Assembly (NCBI RefSeq): GCF_903969135.1
Contig: NZ_LR824569.1
Location: forward strand, 1,612,001 to 1,676,000
Source of the DNA: Chryseobacterium sp. JV274
GTDB taxonomy: Bacteria > Bacteroidota > Bacteroidia > Flavobacteriales > Weeksellaceae
Direction of reading: 5' to 3'
Length of the DNA stretch: 64,000 nucleotides
Positions 42,723 through 52,087 of the stretch are shown piece after piece. The position numbers and the translations under genes were made by a program. The first letter of the stretch is position 1. Each line of letters starts with the position of its first letter. The notes beneath the pieces were generated by a model. That model worked only from the letters and a program-made list of their open reading frames with translations, did no database searches and was not told where the DNA came from.

Positions 42723-43835
42723 TTACTCGGAAATTACTTTCATCATACCTTTTACAATAACAAGCTTTTCCATAAGTTCTTCTCTGGAGTCTGCAAGAAC
42801 ATTGATATGTCCCATTTTTCTTCCTGGCTTGGTTTCTGTTTTCCCATATAAATGGATGTAGGTTTCAGGTAACTTAAGAACGTCTTCCATTCCGTCATAG
42901 ACTACTTTTCCAGCGTATCCTTCTGCTCCAACAAGATTCAGCATTCCGCTGTAAGTGATAGCATCAGTATCGGCTAAAGGTAAGTTTTTCACCACTCGGT
43001 ACATCTGCTCAAATTGAGAATTGGTATTTCCTTCCTGGCTCTGATGTCCTGAATTGTGCAGTCTCGGAGCGGTTTCATTCACCCATATTTTTCCTTCTTT
43101 GTCAAGAAATAATTCGATAGCAAACAATCCCGGAGAGTTCACCGCATTTAGAAATTTCTCTGTTATGGAATCAATCTGGTTCTGAACATCTTCTGTTAAA
43201 AGAACCGGACATACATTGAAGTCTAATAGATTTAATTTGGGATCAGCAACCATTTCCGTCACCGGGAAAATATTGGTTTCTCCTTTTTCATTTCTTGCCA
43301 CAATTACGGAAAGCTCTTTTTCAATATCTACCAGACTTTCAATGACAGAAGCTTCCGTCCATAAGTGTTGATAATCTTCTTGCGTTTTGATCACCTGTAC
43401 TCCTTTTCCGTCATATCCGCCTGTATTCATTTTCTGAACAAACGGCAATGGCATAATGATTTTCTCATCACTATTCCAAACTACCTGAAATTCCGGGCTT
43501 GGGATATCATGGCTTTTATAAAATTCTTTCTGAAGGATCTTTTGCTGGATCGTTTTGATGATACTGGCATTAGGAACAACTTTTATTCCCTGCTTTTCAA
43601 GTTCTGCCAATGCATCAGCATTTACATGTTCTATTTCAATGGTTACAACATCCTTGTCTTTACCGAAGTTCAGAACTGTATCATAGTCATTAAAATTTCC
43701 CTGTGTAAAATACGATATGTTATGACATGGCGCATCAGAAGCCGGATCCAGAGTATAAAACTCATCGTCATACTTCAGTGCACTTTGTATCAGCATTCTT
43801 CCCAGCTGTCCGCCTCCCAGAATTCCTATTTTCAT
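42723..43835 (-). CDS. purK: N5-carboxyaminoimidazole ribonucleotide synthase
   Basis: 370 residues. ATP-grasp enzyme with MKIGILGGGQLGRMLIQSA at the start, PFVQKMNTGGYDGKGVQVI, the VNETAPRLHNSGHQSQEG active-site segment and a C-terminal KPGRKMGHINVLAD. It makes N5-CAIR from AIR, bicarbonate and ATP; PurE then isomerises it. Start chosen at the ATG 43835. Confidence 0.97.
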   Translation of the reverse strand: MKIGILGGGQLGRMLIQSALKYDDEFYTLDPASDAPCHNISYFTQGNFNDYDTVLNFGKDKDVVTIEIEHVNADALAELEKQGIKVVPNASIIKTIQQKILQKEFYKSHDIPSPEFQVVWNSDEKIIMPLPFVQKMNTGGYDGKGVQVIKTQEDYQHLWTEASVIESLVDIEKELSVIVARNEKGETNIFPVTEMVADPKLNLLDFNVCPVLLTEDVQNQIDSITEKFLNAVNSPGLFAIELFLDKEGKIWVNETAPRLHNSGHQSQEGNTNSQFEQMYRVVKNLPLADTDAITYSGMLNLVGAEGYAGKVVYDGMEDVLKLPETYIHLYGKTETKPGRKMGHINVLADSREELMEKLVIVKGMMKVISE

Positions 43836-43860
43836 TTTTTATTTTTATTAAATTTACTTC

Positions 43861-44412
43861 TTATTGAATTTTATCGATTTTTAAATACCCAAGTCCCATC
43901 GGGTTCTCCTGATTTTCTGCATCAGATTTTTTAAGAATGATAGTGTATTTTTCTTTCATATAGGCAGGAAGAATATCACTCACATTGAAAATATCATCAA
44001 TATCCACTCCATGCTTATCATCAATATGGCTTACAGCTCCTTCAAAGCCCATTGTCTGATAAAACTCGGTAGCTTTTGCCCTTTTTACAATCTCTCCCAT
44101 AGACTGCCCCACCATTAAATGCTGCTCATGGAATTCTTCAAAAAACCCCGGCTTATACCCTCCCAGATTGAGGAAAAACAATTGGTCTTCTGATGATTTC
44201 TCTTCCTTCTCTACAATTTCCACTTCATAGCCGTCAGCAAATTTGACTTCCTGATAACAATCCAGGTGAATTTTACCTTCTGCTTCCTTCCAAAACTCTT
44301 TCATATCCGGAATCAAATCTTTAAGATTCTCTGCTATTCCGAAGAAAACATCGTGCTGCTCAATATTTCTTCCTTTAGGAGTTGCCCCAAGGATAACATA
44401 AAATAATTTCAT
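43861..44412 (-). CDS. DUF1543 protein
   Basis: 183 residues from ATG 44412 (MKLFYVILGATPKGRNIEQ); a start four codons earlier is possible. The sequence matches DUF1543 over two repeats (FFGIAENLKDLIPDM, HLDCYQEVKFADGY, LFFLNLGGYKPGFFEE). Function unknown; it sits 25 bases upstream of purK and may be cotranscribed. Confidence 0.75.
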   Translation of the reverse strand: MKLFYVILGATPKGRNIEQHDVFFGIAENLKDLIPDMKEFWKEAEGKIHLDCYQEVKFADGYEVEIVEKEEKSSEDQLFFLNLGGYKPGFFEEFHEQHLMVGQSMGEIVKRAKATEFYQTMGFEGAVSHIDDKHGVDIDDIFNVSDILPAYMKEKYTIILKKSDAENQENPMGLGYLKIDKIQ

Positions 44413-44462
44413 TACATTTTTCATGCATGCAAAAATACGTTAAATTTATCTTTTTCAAATGT

Positions 44463-44493
44463 TTGGCAGACTACTACAATAATTTTATATTTG
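44463..44493 (+). promoter_or_regulatory. Promoter of the TauE/DUF1634 pair
   Basis: TTG (44463-44465), a 20-base spacer and TATATTTG (44486-44493): a full match to TTG-N17-23-TAnnTTTG. The predicted leader is about 12 bases. Confidence 0.75.
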
Positions 44494-44509
44494 TAACATT
44501 ATTTGTAGT

Positions 44510-45340
44510 ATGTCAGAAATCATCATACTCTTCCTTGGCGCAATTTCCGCTGGTCTTTTAGGTTCACTTACGGGTTTAGGAGGAGGAGTTATTATCATTC
44601 CTTTATTAACGCTGGGATTCGGCGTTCCAATGCATTATGCTATCGGTGCTTCACTTATTTCAGTGATTGGTACCTCTTCCGGCGCGGCCGTAGCTTTCGT
44701 CAAAGAAGGATTTACCAACATGAGAATCGGGATGTTTCTCGAAATTGCCACCACAGCAGGAGCTATTGCGGGTGCTCTGGTTTCCGGAATGCTTAACCCC
44801 AATACAATCGGAATTATTTTCGCAAGTATTCTTCTTTTAACGGTTATTTTAAATCTTAAAGGAAAGCCCGATCACCAGGAACCTCTGATCAAAGGAAGTC
44901 TTGAAGATAAACTGAAATTGTACGGAACATTCCCTGATAAAGGAATATTGAAAAACTATTCTGCAAGAAATACAGTTCCTGGATTTTTGATGATGATGTT
45001 TGCCGGTGCAATGTCTGGGTTATTAGGAATAGGTTCTGGTGCGCTGAAAGTATTGGCAATGGATAATATGATGAAACTGCCTTTCAAAGTATCTACAACG
45101 ACCAGTAATTTTATGATCGGAGTAACGGCAGTAGCGAGTGCACTGATCTATTTCCAGAGAGGAGAAATTATTCCTGTCATTGTAGCTCCGGTATTGATAG
45201 GAGTTGTCATCGGAAGTTTTATTGGTTCAAAAACACTGATGGTATCAAAAACAAAAAAATTAAAGGTATTTTTTGCCATTGTGATTACCATTCTTTCGGT
45301 TTATATGATGTATAACGGTATCAACAAAAGCTTCAGATAA
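44510..45340 (+). CDS. TauE/SafE-family anion exporter
   Basis: 276 residues with about eight membrane spans in two TauE halves (LLGSLTGLGGGVIIIPLL, then GASLISVIGTSSGAAVAFV; second half GAMSGLLGIGSGALKVLAMD). Members export sulfite, sulfoacetate or related anions. The stop shares one base with the DUF1634 start at 45340, a pairing that is conserved widely; the two likely form one system. Confidence 0.85.
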   Translation: MSEIIILFLGAISAGLLGSLTGLGGGVIIIPLLTLGFGVPMHYAIGASLISVIGTSSGAAVAFVKEGFTNMRIGMFLEIATTAGAIAGALVSGMLNPNTIGIIFASILLLTVILNLKGKPDHQEPLIKGSLEDKLKLYGTFPDKGILKNYSARNTVPGFLMMMFAGAMSGLLGIGSGALKVLAMDNMMKLPFKVSTTTSNFMIGVTAVASALIYFQRGEIIPVIVAPVLIGVVIGSFIGSKTLMVSKTKKLKVFFAIVITILSVYMMYNGINKSFR

Positions 45341-45723
45341 TGAAAAAGAATTTTACAGATGTAGATCTGAACCGCTCCGTAGGAAACCTTCTGAGATTGG
45401 GTGTTATTCTTTCTGTGGCAACATCCCTGATTGGTTTTATCAAGTTATTTTTTGAGGGTTTCAAAATGCCCGAAAAATATACCAGCCTTGTGGTAGGTAC
45501 TTCTTCAGAGAAAGTATGGGGACATTTCTGGAATTCCCTGTGTAAAGGAGAAGGAATGGCTATTATTCAGCTGGGAATTCTTCTGTTGATCTTCACCCCT
45601 TTAATGAGAATTGTTTTCGCTTTAATAGGCTATCTAAAAGAAAAAGACTACGTATATGTAGTCATTTCTTCTATTGTTTTAGCGATTATGGCAGTGAGTT
45701 TCTTTGCAGGCTATGCACACTAA
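45340..45723 (+). CDS. DUF1634 membrane protein
   Basis: 127 residues with three membrane spans and the DUF1634 pattern (LLRLGVILSVATSLIGFIKL, a short loop and two more spans). It lies directly behind the TauE gene; partner-type function is inferred from this recurring association. Confidence 0.8.
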   Translation: MKKNFTDVDLNRSVGNLLRLGVILSVATSLIGFIKLFFEGFKMPEKYTSLVVGTSSEKVWGHFWNSLCKGEGMAIIQLGILLLIFTPLMRIVFALIGYLKEKDYVYVVISSIVLAIMAVSFFAGYAH

Positions 45724-45726
45724 TTT

Positions 45727-46104
45727 TTACATTTCATAAAACTCTAACGGCAATTGGTCGGGATCCTGGGTAAAGAAAAATTCTTTTCCGGTGAATTCGT
45801 CTATACGGATTTCTTCACAATCCAATCCCATTCCTAGCAGTTCATTCCGTTTTTCCGAGACATTCTCAACAGAAAAAGCAAGATGTCTTAAACCGCATGC
45901 TTCAGGACGTGACGGGCGTTGTGGAGTATTGGGAAAAGAAAACAGCTCAATCACATAATGATCTCCGATAGCGAGATCAAGTTTATAAGACTGTCTTTCC
46001 TCCCGATATACTTCCCGGATGATATTCAGGTTTAAAATTTCCGTATAAAACTTCTTTGAAACGGCATAATCTGAGCAGATGATTGCAATATGATGGATCT
46101 TCAT
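45727..46104 (-). CDS. VOC/glyoxalase-like protein, SMU1112c-YaeR type
   Basis: 125 residues, one VOC domain: MKIHHIAIICSDYAVSKKFY at the N-terminus, RHLAFSVENVSEKRNEL in the middle and FTQDPDQLPLEFYEM at the C-terminus, matching the YaeR/SMU1112c group. It keeps metal-ligand candidates (H5, E near the end). Metal-dependent lyase or bleomycin-resistance-type protein; substrate unknown. Confidence 0.82.
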   Translation of the reverse strand: MKIHHIAIICSDYAVSKKFYTEILNLNIIREVYREERQSYKLDLAIGDHYVIELFSFPNTPQRPSRPEACGLRHLAFSVENVSEKRNELLGMGLDCEEIRIDEFTGKEFFFTQDPDQLPLEFYEM

Positions 46105-46138
46105 TTTCTATTTTAAACTAATTTTCAATTGAACTTTA

Positions 46139-46579
46139 TTATTGTATTTCTTTACAGCTGTCTTTTCTTCTTGTATCAATAATATACTGGATTTTCCATT
46201 CGTTATTCTGCTTTACCAGCTGAAAACTATTAGCCCCGCAATGTGATAATTTCCCTTTTAAGTAAAAAGAGTAAGGTGTAAATACACTGGCCAGGTTTCC
46301 ATCTGTATGAATGGCTTCTATAACAATCCTTTCATCCAGATCTCCTTTTGTAAATTTTGAAACCGAAGCAACAAAATCCGGTATGCTGTCACTTTTTACA
46401 GCACCATCCTTCGTGATCGTTTGAAGAACGGCATTTTCAGCAAAGGCCGATTTTACCAGTTCCGGATCTGCATTTTTCATACCAAGGAATAAGTTACGGA
46501 TAGGTTTTTCAATATCTTTATTCTGCTGACCGAAACCCGAAATACTGATCAGAAGAAGAAATATAATTATTTTATTCAT
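46139..46579 (-). CDS. Secreted NTF2/SnoaL-like protein
   Basis: 146 residues with a signal peptide (IIIFLLLISISGFGQ) and an NTF2-like alpha+beta fold (IRNLFLGMKNADPELVKSAF, ending SFQLVKQNNEWKIQYIIDTRR). These folds serve as small enzymes or binding modules; role unknown. Confidence 0.7.
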   Translation of the reverse strand: MNKIIIFLLLISISGFGQQNKDIEKPIRNLFLGMKNADPELVKSAFAENAVLQTITKDGAVKSDSIPDFVASVSKFTKGDLDERIVIEAIHTDGNLASVFTPYSFYLKGKLSHCGANSFQLVKQNNEWKIQYIIDTRRKDSCKEIQ

Positions 46580-46686
46580 AGTATAGATTTAGATAATTAA
46601 AAATAGATAAAATAAAATTTAAATTGATTAACAAATTTTAAAATTCATTTTCCTTAAATTGTGGTCAAAATTATTTCAGAGCTTTT

Positions 46687-47769
46687 ATGTGGATTATTTA
46701 TCTGACTTTGGCCATACTTCTGCTGGTCATGACAATACTGCCAAAAATTCAGCATTCACACTGGATATTCAGGGTGCCAGAATTTGCTAAAATACAGATC
46801 ACCTACCTTATATTTCTTACTTTTCTGTTAGGCCTTTTTACTGATTCTAATGGATATTTATGGTATTACCAGGGGCTTTTGCTGGTCTTATTTGTTCATC
46901 ACAGCCATACCCTCATCAAATACACCCGTTTTTACCCCGTAAAAAAACACAGACAGCGTCACAAATCTTCTGATAAACTGCATTTTATTTCTGCCAATGT
47001 TTATCAGTTCAATAAAGAATATGAGAAATTCACCGGACTTATTAAAAAACATAATCCTGATTTTTTCATGACTATGGAAAGCAATGGTGATTGGGAAAAT
47101 GCTATGAGATCTTTAGAAAAAGAATACGGCTTCCAACATAAAGTGACTCTTGAAAATACTTACGGCATGCATTTCTATTCCAGAATTGAAATCAAAGAAG
47201 CAAAGACCCATTATTTTGTAGCTGATGATATTCCGAGTATTGAGATCCATATGAAAACAGCTGCTGGTTTTTCTTTTGTTTTCTTCGGGGTTCATCCGCC
47301 GCCGCCGAGTCCTACGGAAGAAGAAACTTCAAAGGAAAGAGACGGCGATCTTCTAAGTACTGCCAAATGTGTAAAAGACATTAAAAAACCTGTTATTGTA
47401 GTGGGAGACTTCAATAATGTTGCATGGTCAAGATCATCTGTTCTTTTCAGAAAAACAAGTCATCTGATAGATCCGAGAATCGGGCATTCTTTTGTTTCTA
47501 CCTTCCATGCGAAATACCGTCTTTTAAGATTTCCTATCGATCTGATGTTTCATAGTGAAGATATTTTTATTAAACAGCTGAAGACATTGGAAAATTTTGG
47601 TTCAGACCACCTTCCGGTATACTGCGAATTTTTCATAGACCATCACAACGATGAACAGGAAGAATTGATTGAAACAGCGACTTCCGAAGAGAAAGCAGAG
47701 GCTGAAATTATGATAGAAGAAGGAAAAAAAGAAGATGGCGAACGTGAAACTGTTGTTACTGAAGATTAA
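46687..47769 (+). CDS. Membrane-anchored endonuclease/exonuclease/phosphatase-family protein
   Basis: 360 residues. Three N-terminal membrane spans (to about residue 75), then an EEP fold with its core residues: FISANVYQFNKEY (Asn), FMTMESNGDW (Glu), VVGDFNNVAW (Asp, Asn) and FGSDHLPVYCEF (Asp, His). A Glu-rich tail of 40 residues ends the protein. The layout is like E. coli YafD. Substrate, nucleic acid or lipid phosphate, is not evident. Confidence 0.82.
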   Translation: MWIIYLTLAILLLVMTILPKIQHSHWIFRVPEFAKIQITYLIFLTFLLGLFTDSNGYLWYYQGLLLVLFVHHSHTLIKYTRFYPVKKHRQRHKSSDKLHFISANVYQFNKEYEKFTGLIKKHNPDFFMTMESNGDWENAMRSLEKEYGFQHKVTLENTYGMHFYSRIEIKEAKTHYFVADDIPSIEIHMKTAAGFSFVFFGVHPPPPSPTEEETSKERDGDLLSTAKCVKDIKKPVIVVGDFNNVAWSRSSVLFRKTSHLIDPRIGHSFVSTFHAKYRLLRFPIDLMFHSEDIFIKQLKTLENFGSDHLPVYCEFFIDHHNDEQEELIETATSEEKAEAEIMIEEGKKEDGERETVVTED

Positions 47770-47772
47770 TAA

Positions 47773-47802
47773 AAAAAGTGGGCTTTAACCCACTTTTATT
47801 AA
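47773..47802. terminator. Terminator after the EEP gene
   Basis: AAAAGTGGG and CCCACTTTT around a CTTTAA loop; T- and A-runs flank both sides, so it can also stop the opposite minus-strand transcript. Confidence 0.8.
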
Positions 47803-47823
47803 ATATTCAATGCTATTTTTATA

Positions 47824-47967
47824 TTAAAATCCAAAGTTCCAGCCCCAGTTAATAGTTCTGTTTCTACCCCAGCTGCCTGTTTCCGTCCCTACTTCATATT
47901 CAGTAAAAAACATAAGTAATACAGCAATAAAAACAGCAATGAGAATATAAAGTTTTTTCTTTTGCAT
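47824..47967 (-). CDS. Small membrane protein behind mvaD
   Basis: 47 residues: a single hydrophobic span (YILIAVFIAVLLMFF) followed by a short acidic and then Trp/Asn/Gly-rich tail. The start is one base after the mvaD stop, in the same direction, so translational coupling is likely. Too small for most gene finders. Function unknown. Confidence 0.6.
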   Translation of the reverse strand: MQKKKLYILIAVFIAVLLMFFTEYEVGTETGSWGRNRTINWGWNFGF

Positions 47968-47968
47968 A

Positions 47969-49027
47969 CTAGAACTTCATAATATCTTTCACTACTCCAT
48001 TTTTCTGTGTGTGCTGTAATAATTCAGCTTCAATAAAGGCTTTAATCTGTTCTTCAGTCCCATTATTTGGGAACAGAATGTGAACATTAGCTCCAGCATC
48101 CAGCGTAAAGAATAATGATAGGCCAGTTTCTCTTCTGAAATCCCAGATTTTGTTGATAACCGCCAAAGTACCCGTTTTCATGAGTATAAAAGCAGGATCA
48201 CTCATCATCATCATCGCATGTAGTGTAAGTGCTTCATGTTCTACCAGCTTGATGAAACGTTCCATATCTCCCTTTTTCAGGATCTCTTTCATTGGGACGA
48301 AGTTTTCCCTTGCTTCCTGAAATCTTCTTTCCGCATAAGGATTGGTATTCATCAACCCGTGTCCTACTGTTGAGGAAACACTTTTCTGCCCTTCATGAAT
48401 CAGTAAAACCCAGTCGTTAAAGTTTTTGAATACATCATGAATTTCAGCATCCGGATACTGTACCCCGAAAAGATCTGAGCTTCCTTCTACCTCATCAGTT
48501 TTTCCCCATACCACAAGTCCGTTATACAAACTTCGGCATGCACTTCCGCTTCCTAATCTTGCTAAAAATGATGCCTTTCTCAAAGATTCTTCTCCAGAAG
48601 TTTTTCCTGTAAATGAAGTGTCCAATGCCATCAGACATTTTGCAATGGCTCCAAATCCTGAAGCTGAACTTGCAATTCCTGAACTGTGGGGAAATGTATT
48701 TTCTGTTCTGATGATATATTTTCCTTTTAAAATCCAGGGAAGATACTGTTCTATATTTTTAAAATATTTCTCAATTTTTTCGGCAAACTTCACTTCTTCA
48801 TTTCCAGCCAGAAAGGTCTGTACCGAAAAAGCTCCATCCGCGATGAATTCCATTGAGGTATTGGTTTTACAATGGTTTAAGGTATAACTGATACTCGGAT
48901 TGGCAGGAATCTGATCCGCATATTTTCCCCAGTATTTAATCAGGGCAATATTAGATGGGCAGCTTTCTGAAACCGTTTGTGTATGAATGGTGAAATTTTC
49001 TTTTCCTATAAAATCTTGTGTCGTCAT
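47969..49027 (-). CDS. mvaD: Diphosphomevalonate decarboxylase
   Basis: 352 residues. GHMP-kinase fold: CPSNIALIKYWGKY near the N-terminus, FPHSSGIASSASGFGAIAK (the ATP-binding motif), SVSSTVGHGLMNTNPYAERR, and TLDAGANVHILFP at the end. It turns mevalonate diphosphate to isopentenyl diphosphate in the mevalonate route used by Bacteroidetes for isoprenoids. No other mevalonate gene lies in the window. Confidence 0.95.
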   Translation of the reverse strand: MTTQDFIGKENFTIHTQTVSESCPSNIALIKYWGKYADQIPANPSISYTLNHCKTNTSMEFIADGAFSVQTFLAGNEEVKFAEKIEKYFKNIEQYLPWILKGKYIIRTENTFPHSSGIASSASGFGAIAKCLMALDTSFTGKTSGEESLRKASFLARLGSGSACRSLYNGLVVWGKTDEVEGSSDLFGVQYPDAEIHDVFKNFNDWVLLIHEGQKSVSSTVGHGLMNTNPYAERRFQEARENFVPMKEILKKGDMERFIKLVEHEALTLHAMMMMSDPAFILMKTGTLAVINKIWDFRRETGLSLFFTLDAGANVHILFPNNGTEEQIKAFIEAELLQHTQKNGVVKDIMKF

Positions 49028-49048
49028 AGTCTAATTTAACTGTACTTC

Positions 49049-50818
49049 TTAGTACATTTTCTCTATAATATCCGCGTATTTTTTGATCACTACATTTCTT
49101 TTGACTTTCAGTGTAGGAGTAATTTCTCCTGTATTGATATCAAATTCTGCCGGCATCAAAGTAAATTTCTTCACTTTTTCATAGTCCGCCAGGTGATTCT
49201 GTAATTCTTTTATTTTCTCTTTATAAAGGTTGATGATCTTTTCATCTTTTACAGCATCTTCCCAATTGGTGAAAGGAATACCATTCTTTTTAATATAATC
49301 CTGTAAAAATTCAAAATTTGGAACAATCAACGCTGAAACGAACTGTCTTCCTTCCGCAATCAGCATAATCTGCTGGATAAAATTATTGTTGGTCAGAAGA
49401 TTTTCAATCTGTTGTGGAGCAATGTATTTTCCATTGGAAGTTTTCATCAGATCTTTGATTCTATCTGTGATAATAAGATTTCCTTTATCATCGAACTTTC
49501 CGGCATCACCGGTTTTGAACCATCCATCTTCTGTGAATACTTTCTGGGTTTCTTCAGGTTTATTATAATATCCTTTCATGATTCCATTTCCTCTCGCCTG
49601 AATTTCATCGTTTTCCCCGATACGCATTTCAACACCCGGTAAAGGCTTTCCGCTCGTACCATGTTCAAAATGTGTTAAAGGGAAAAGTGTCAATGTTGCA
49701 GTAGTCTCTGTCAATCCATAACCTACTGTCACGTGAATTCCCACTGAATCGAAGAAACGGGTAACTTCCGGTGACAATGAAGCTCCTCCACAAGGTAAGA
49801 ACCAAAGTCTTCCACCCATTTTTTCTTTTATTTTACTGAAAACCAATCTGTCTGCGACAGCTTCTTTGAATTTTAATCCAAAAGGAATTGGTCTTTCATT
49901 TCTTCTCAATTCAGCAGTTTCCCATCCGGTTTTAAGAGCCCAGTCGAAGATTTTCTTCTTCAATGATGAACCTTCTTCTGCTTTTTCCAGAACTCCTGCA
50001 TATACTTTCTGGAAAAACCTCGGTACCGCACACATGGCAGTAGGTTTTACTTCTTCCAGTGCTTTGGCTACATTTTTCGGATCTTCCAGGAAATACACAC
50101 GAGCTCCGCCATATAAGCATAATAAACTCCAGCTTCTTTCAAAAACGTGGCTTAATGGTAAGAATGCCAGCGAAAGTTCTTCCTCGAAGTTTTTAAACTT
50201 AAAAAATTCAAAATGAGAATCAAATGCTTTGATAAAATTTCCATGAGTAAGCATTACCCCTTTCGGAATTCCGGTAGTTCCGGAAGTATAGATCAATGTA
50301 GCAGTATCATCATTTTCCTTTTTGTATATCTCCAGCTCCGGAGAAGCTTTTGCGATAAAATCTTCAAGATAAAAACTATTGAATTCTTTCTTGATCCATA
50401 CTGCTTTTTTAGAAACAATAATGGTTTCAAGATTGTTTTCTTCATTATGTAAAAACTCAAGACAGGCATCATACTGCATCTGATTTCCTACTAAAACAGC
50501 TTTAGCTCCGGAATCGTTAATGATATGTTCTGCCTGCTCCGCATTATTGGTTGAATAAATAGGTACCGTAACGGCGCCAATGGCCATTGAAGCCAGGTCA
50601 ACGATCATCCATTCTGATGAGTTATCCGAATAAATAGCAACTCTGTCATTCTCCTGAACTCCAGCTTCCTTTAAAGCATTGGCTGTTTTAAAAATAACCT
50701 CACTGAATTTTTTCCAGCTCAGCTCTTTCCAGGCTCCATCTTTCTTTTTAAATCCGATGGCTGCTTTTATAGGATGTTTTTCTACATTTTTAAGGATAAT
50801 TGCCTCTGCAAGATTCAT
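49049..50818 (-). CDS. Long-chain acyl-CoA synthetase (FadD-like)
   Basis: 589 residues in the AMP-binding family order: YTSGTTGIPKGVMLTHGN (AMP loop), a gate region with YGLTETTATLTLFPL, GWFKTGDAGKFD, and a C-terminal DRIKDLMKTSNGKYIAPQ hinge. It activates fatty acids to acyl-CoA using ATP. It overlaps the epimerase gene by four bases (50815-50818), so they are cotranscribed. Confidence 0.93.
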   Translation of the reverse strand: MNLAEAIILKNVEKHPIKAAIGFKKKDGAWKELSWKKFSEVIFKTANALKEAGVQENDRVAIYSDNSSEWMIVDLASMAIGAVTVPIYSTNNAEQAEHIINDSGAKAVLVGNQMQYDACLEFLHNEENNLETIIVSKKAVWIKKEFNSFYLEDFIAKASPELEIYKKENDDTATLIYTSGTTGIPKGVMLTHGNFIKAFDSHFEFFKFKNFEEELSLAFLPLSHVFERSWSLLCLYGGARVYFLEDPKNVAKALEEVKPTAMCAVPRFFQKVYAGVLEKAEEGSSLKKKIFDWALKTGWETAELRRNERPIPFGLKFKEAVADRLVFSKIKEKMGGRLWFLPCGGASLSPEVTRFFDSVGIHVTVGYGLTETTATLTLFPLTHFEHGTSGKPLPGVEMRIGENDEIQARGNGIMKGYYNKPEETQKVFTEDGWFKTGDAGKFDDKGNLIITDRIKDLMKTSNGKYIAPQQIENLLTNNNFIQQIMLIAEGRQFVSALIVPNFEFLQDYIKKNGIPFTNWEDAVKDEKIINLYKEKIKELQNHLADYEKVKKFTLMPAEFDINTGEITPTLKVKRNVVIKKYADIIEKMY

Positions 50819-51828
50819 TTCTTCAGCTTTTTGTCGTTAATATAATTATTCAGGTGAAAGTCTATACTTTCTTTTACAGGAATAAACTGATAGTTCAGTT
50901 TTTCTTTGACTTTGTGATTGGAAATGGTGTTGAATGAAGAAATGGCTTCAATATTTGATTTGGTAGCCATTTTCAGTTTGGGAATCAGCCATCCGAAAAG
51001 GATATTGGCTATTCTTCCGATATTTAATATGGATTGTGAAAGAATTCTGGCATCTTTAAGCCCCAGACGGGTTCTTACCTGTTTTGCCAGGTCGGCATAT
51101 CTGTTATTTTCAGCAACAATGATAAAACGTTCTCCGAAAAGATTATTTTCCATGAGCCCGATTGCAGTATGGGCTACGTCTCTTACATCAACATAGGCAG
51201 AACCTCCTGAAAAAGTAAAACTGTTATCTTCAAAGGTTGAGAAAAGTTCTCCACTGCTTTGATTCCAGTTTCCGCTTCCTACGATCATTCCCGGATTGAT
51301 AATAACTACATTCAAGCCTTCTGCTGAAGCTCTCCATGCTTCCATCTCAGATAAATGTTTTGAAATAGCATAGGCAGAGTGTTCCAGTTTTGGATTAAAG
51401 TCAGAATCTTCGTCCAGTTCTCCTTTTTCATTAAAATTATCAAGAACGGCAACGGAACTCACATGAAGAAATTTTTTAACGTCTGATCCTTCACATGCAA
51501 AGAGGAGATTTTCTGTACCTTTAATATTTGTACGGTACATTTCTTTTTCATCTTTGGGATGAAAGCTCACTTTTGCGGCACAATGATACACCTCATCCAC
51601 ACCTCGCAGTGCTGTTGTCAGAGAATTGAGATCATCAAAATCTACGTTTACCCATTCGATCTTGTTGAAAAAATCGTCGGGATTCTCTGTATAAAAGCTG
51701 TATGAATGCTTTACTTCGTTTAAATTGCTGCCCGGTCTTTTGGAAGCACGTACATTTTTACCCCTTTTAAGAAGCTCCAGTACAATTATTCTTCCCAGAA
51801 TTCCGGTAGCACCCGTTACAAAAATCAT
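50815..51828 (-). CDS. NAD-dependent epimerase/dehydratase-like protein
   Basis: 337 residues, extended short-chain dehydrogenase. It shows the NAD motif IFVTGATGILGRIIVLELL, DEVYHCAAKVSFHP, HVSSVAVLDN and the catalytic YAISK Tyr-Lys pair near residue 160. Substrate unknown; families with this layout reduce ketones, sterols or aldehydes as well as nucleotide sugars. Upstream gene of the FadD-like enzyme. Confidence 0.88.
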   Translation of the reverse strand: MIFVTGATGILGRIIVLELLKRGKNVRASKRPGSNLNEVKHSYSFYTENPDDFFNKIEWVNVDFDDLNSLTTALRGVDEVYHCAAKVSFHPKDEKEMYRTNIKGTENLLFACEGSDVKKFLHVSSVAVLDNFNEKGELDEDSDFNPKLEHSAYAISKHLSEMEAWRASAEGLNVVIINPGMIVGSGNWNQSSGELFSTFEDNSFTFSGGSAYVDVRDVAHTAIGLMENNLFGERFIIVAENNRYADLAKQVRTRLGLKDARILSQSILNIGRIANILFGWLIPKLKMATKSNIEAISSFNTISNHKVKEKLNYQFIPVKESIDFHLNNYINDKKLKK

Positions 51829-52031
51829 TAATTATTTTACTTGATTACTGACTAAAATATAACAATATTTTCTATCCGGCAATTCTTCCGGATCCGGCAA
51901 AAATTCCTTAGAAAAACTGCTTCTGCAAATTTGCGATTTTTAAAGCATAATTCAACTTTATTTAACCAATATTATCACTCAGAAATCAACATACAGGAAA
52001 AATTTAAATCACAACAGGTTATTATATTTAA

Positions 52032-52065
52032 AAGTCCTGAAAGAATATACAACTTTCAGGACTTC
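52032..52065 (-). terminator. Terminator after the graspetide cluster
   Basis: AGTCCTGAAAG and CTTTCAGGACT stem; on the minus strand it is followed by TTTTAAATAT. It lies 25 bases beyond the ligase stop at 52088. Confidence 0.75.
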
Positions 52066-52087
52066 TATGATTAAAAACACTTTGTTC

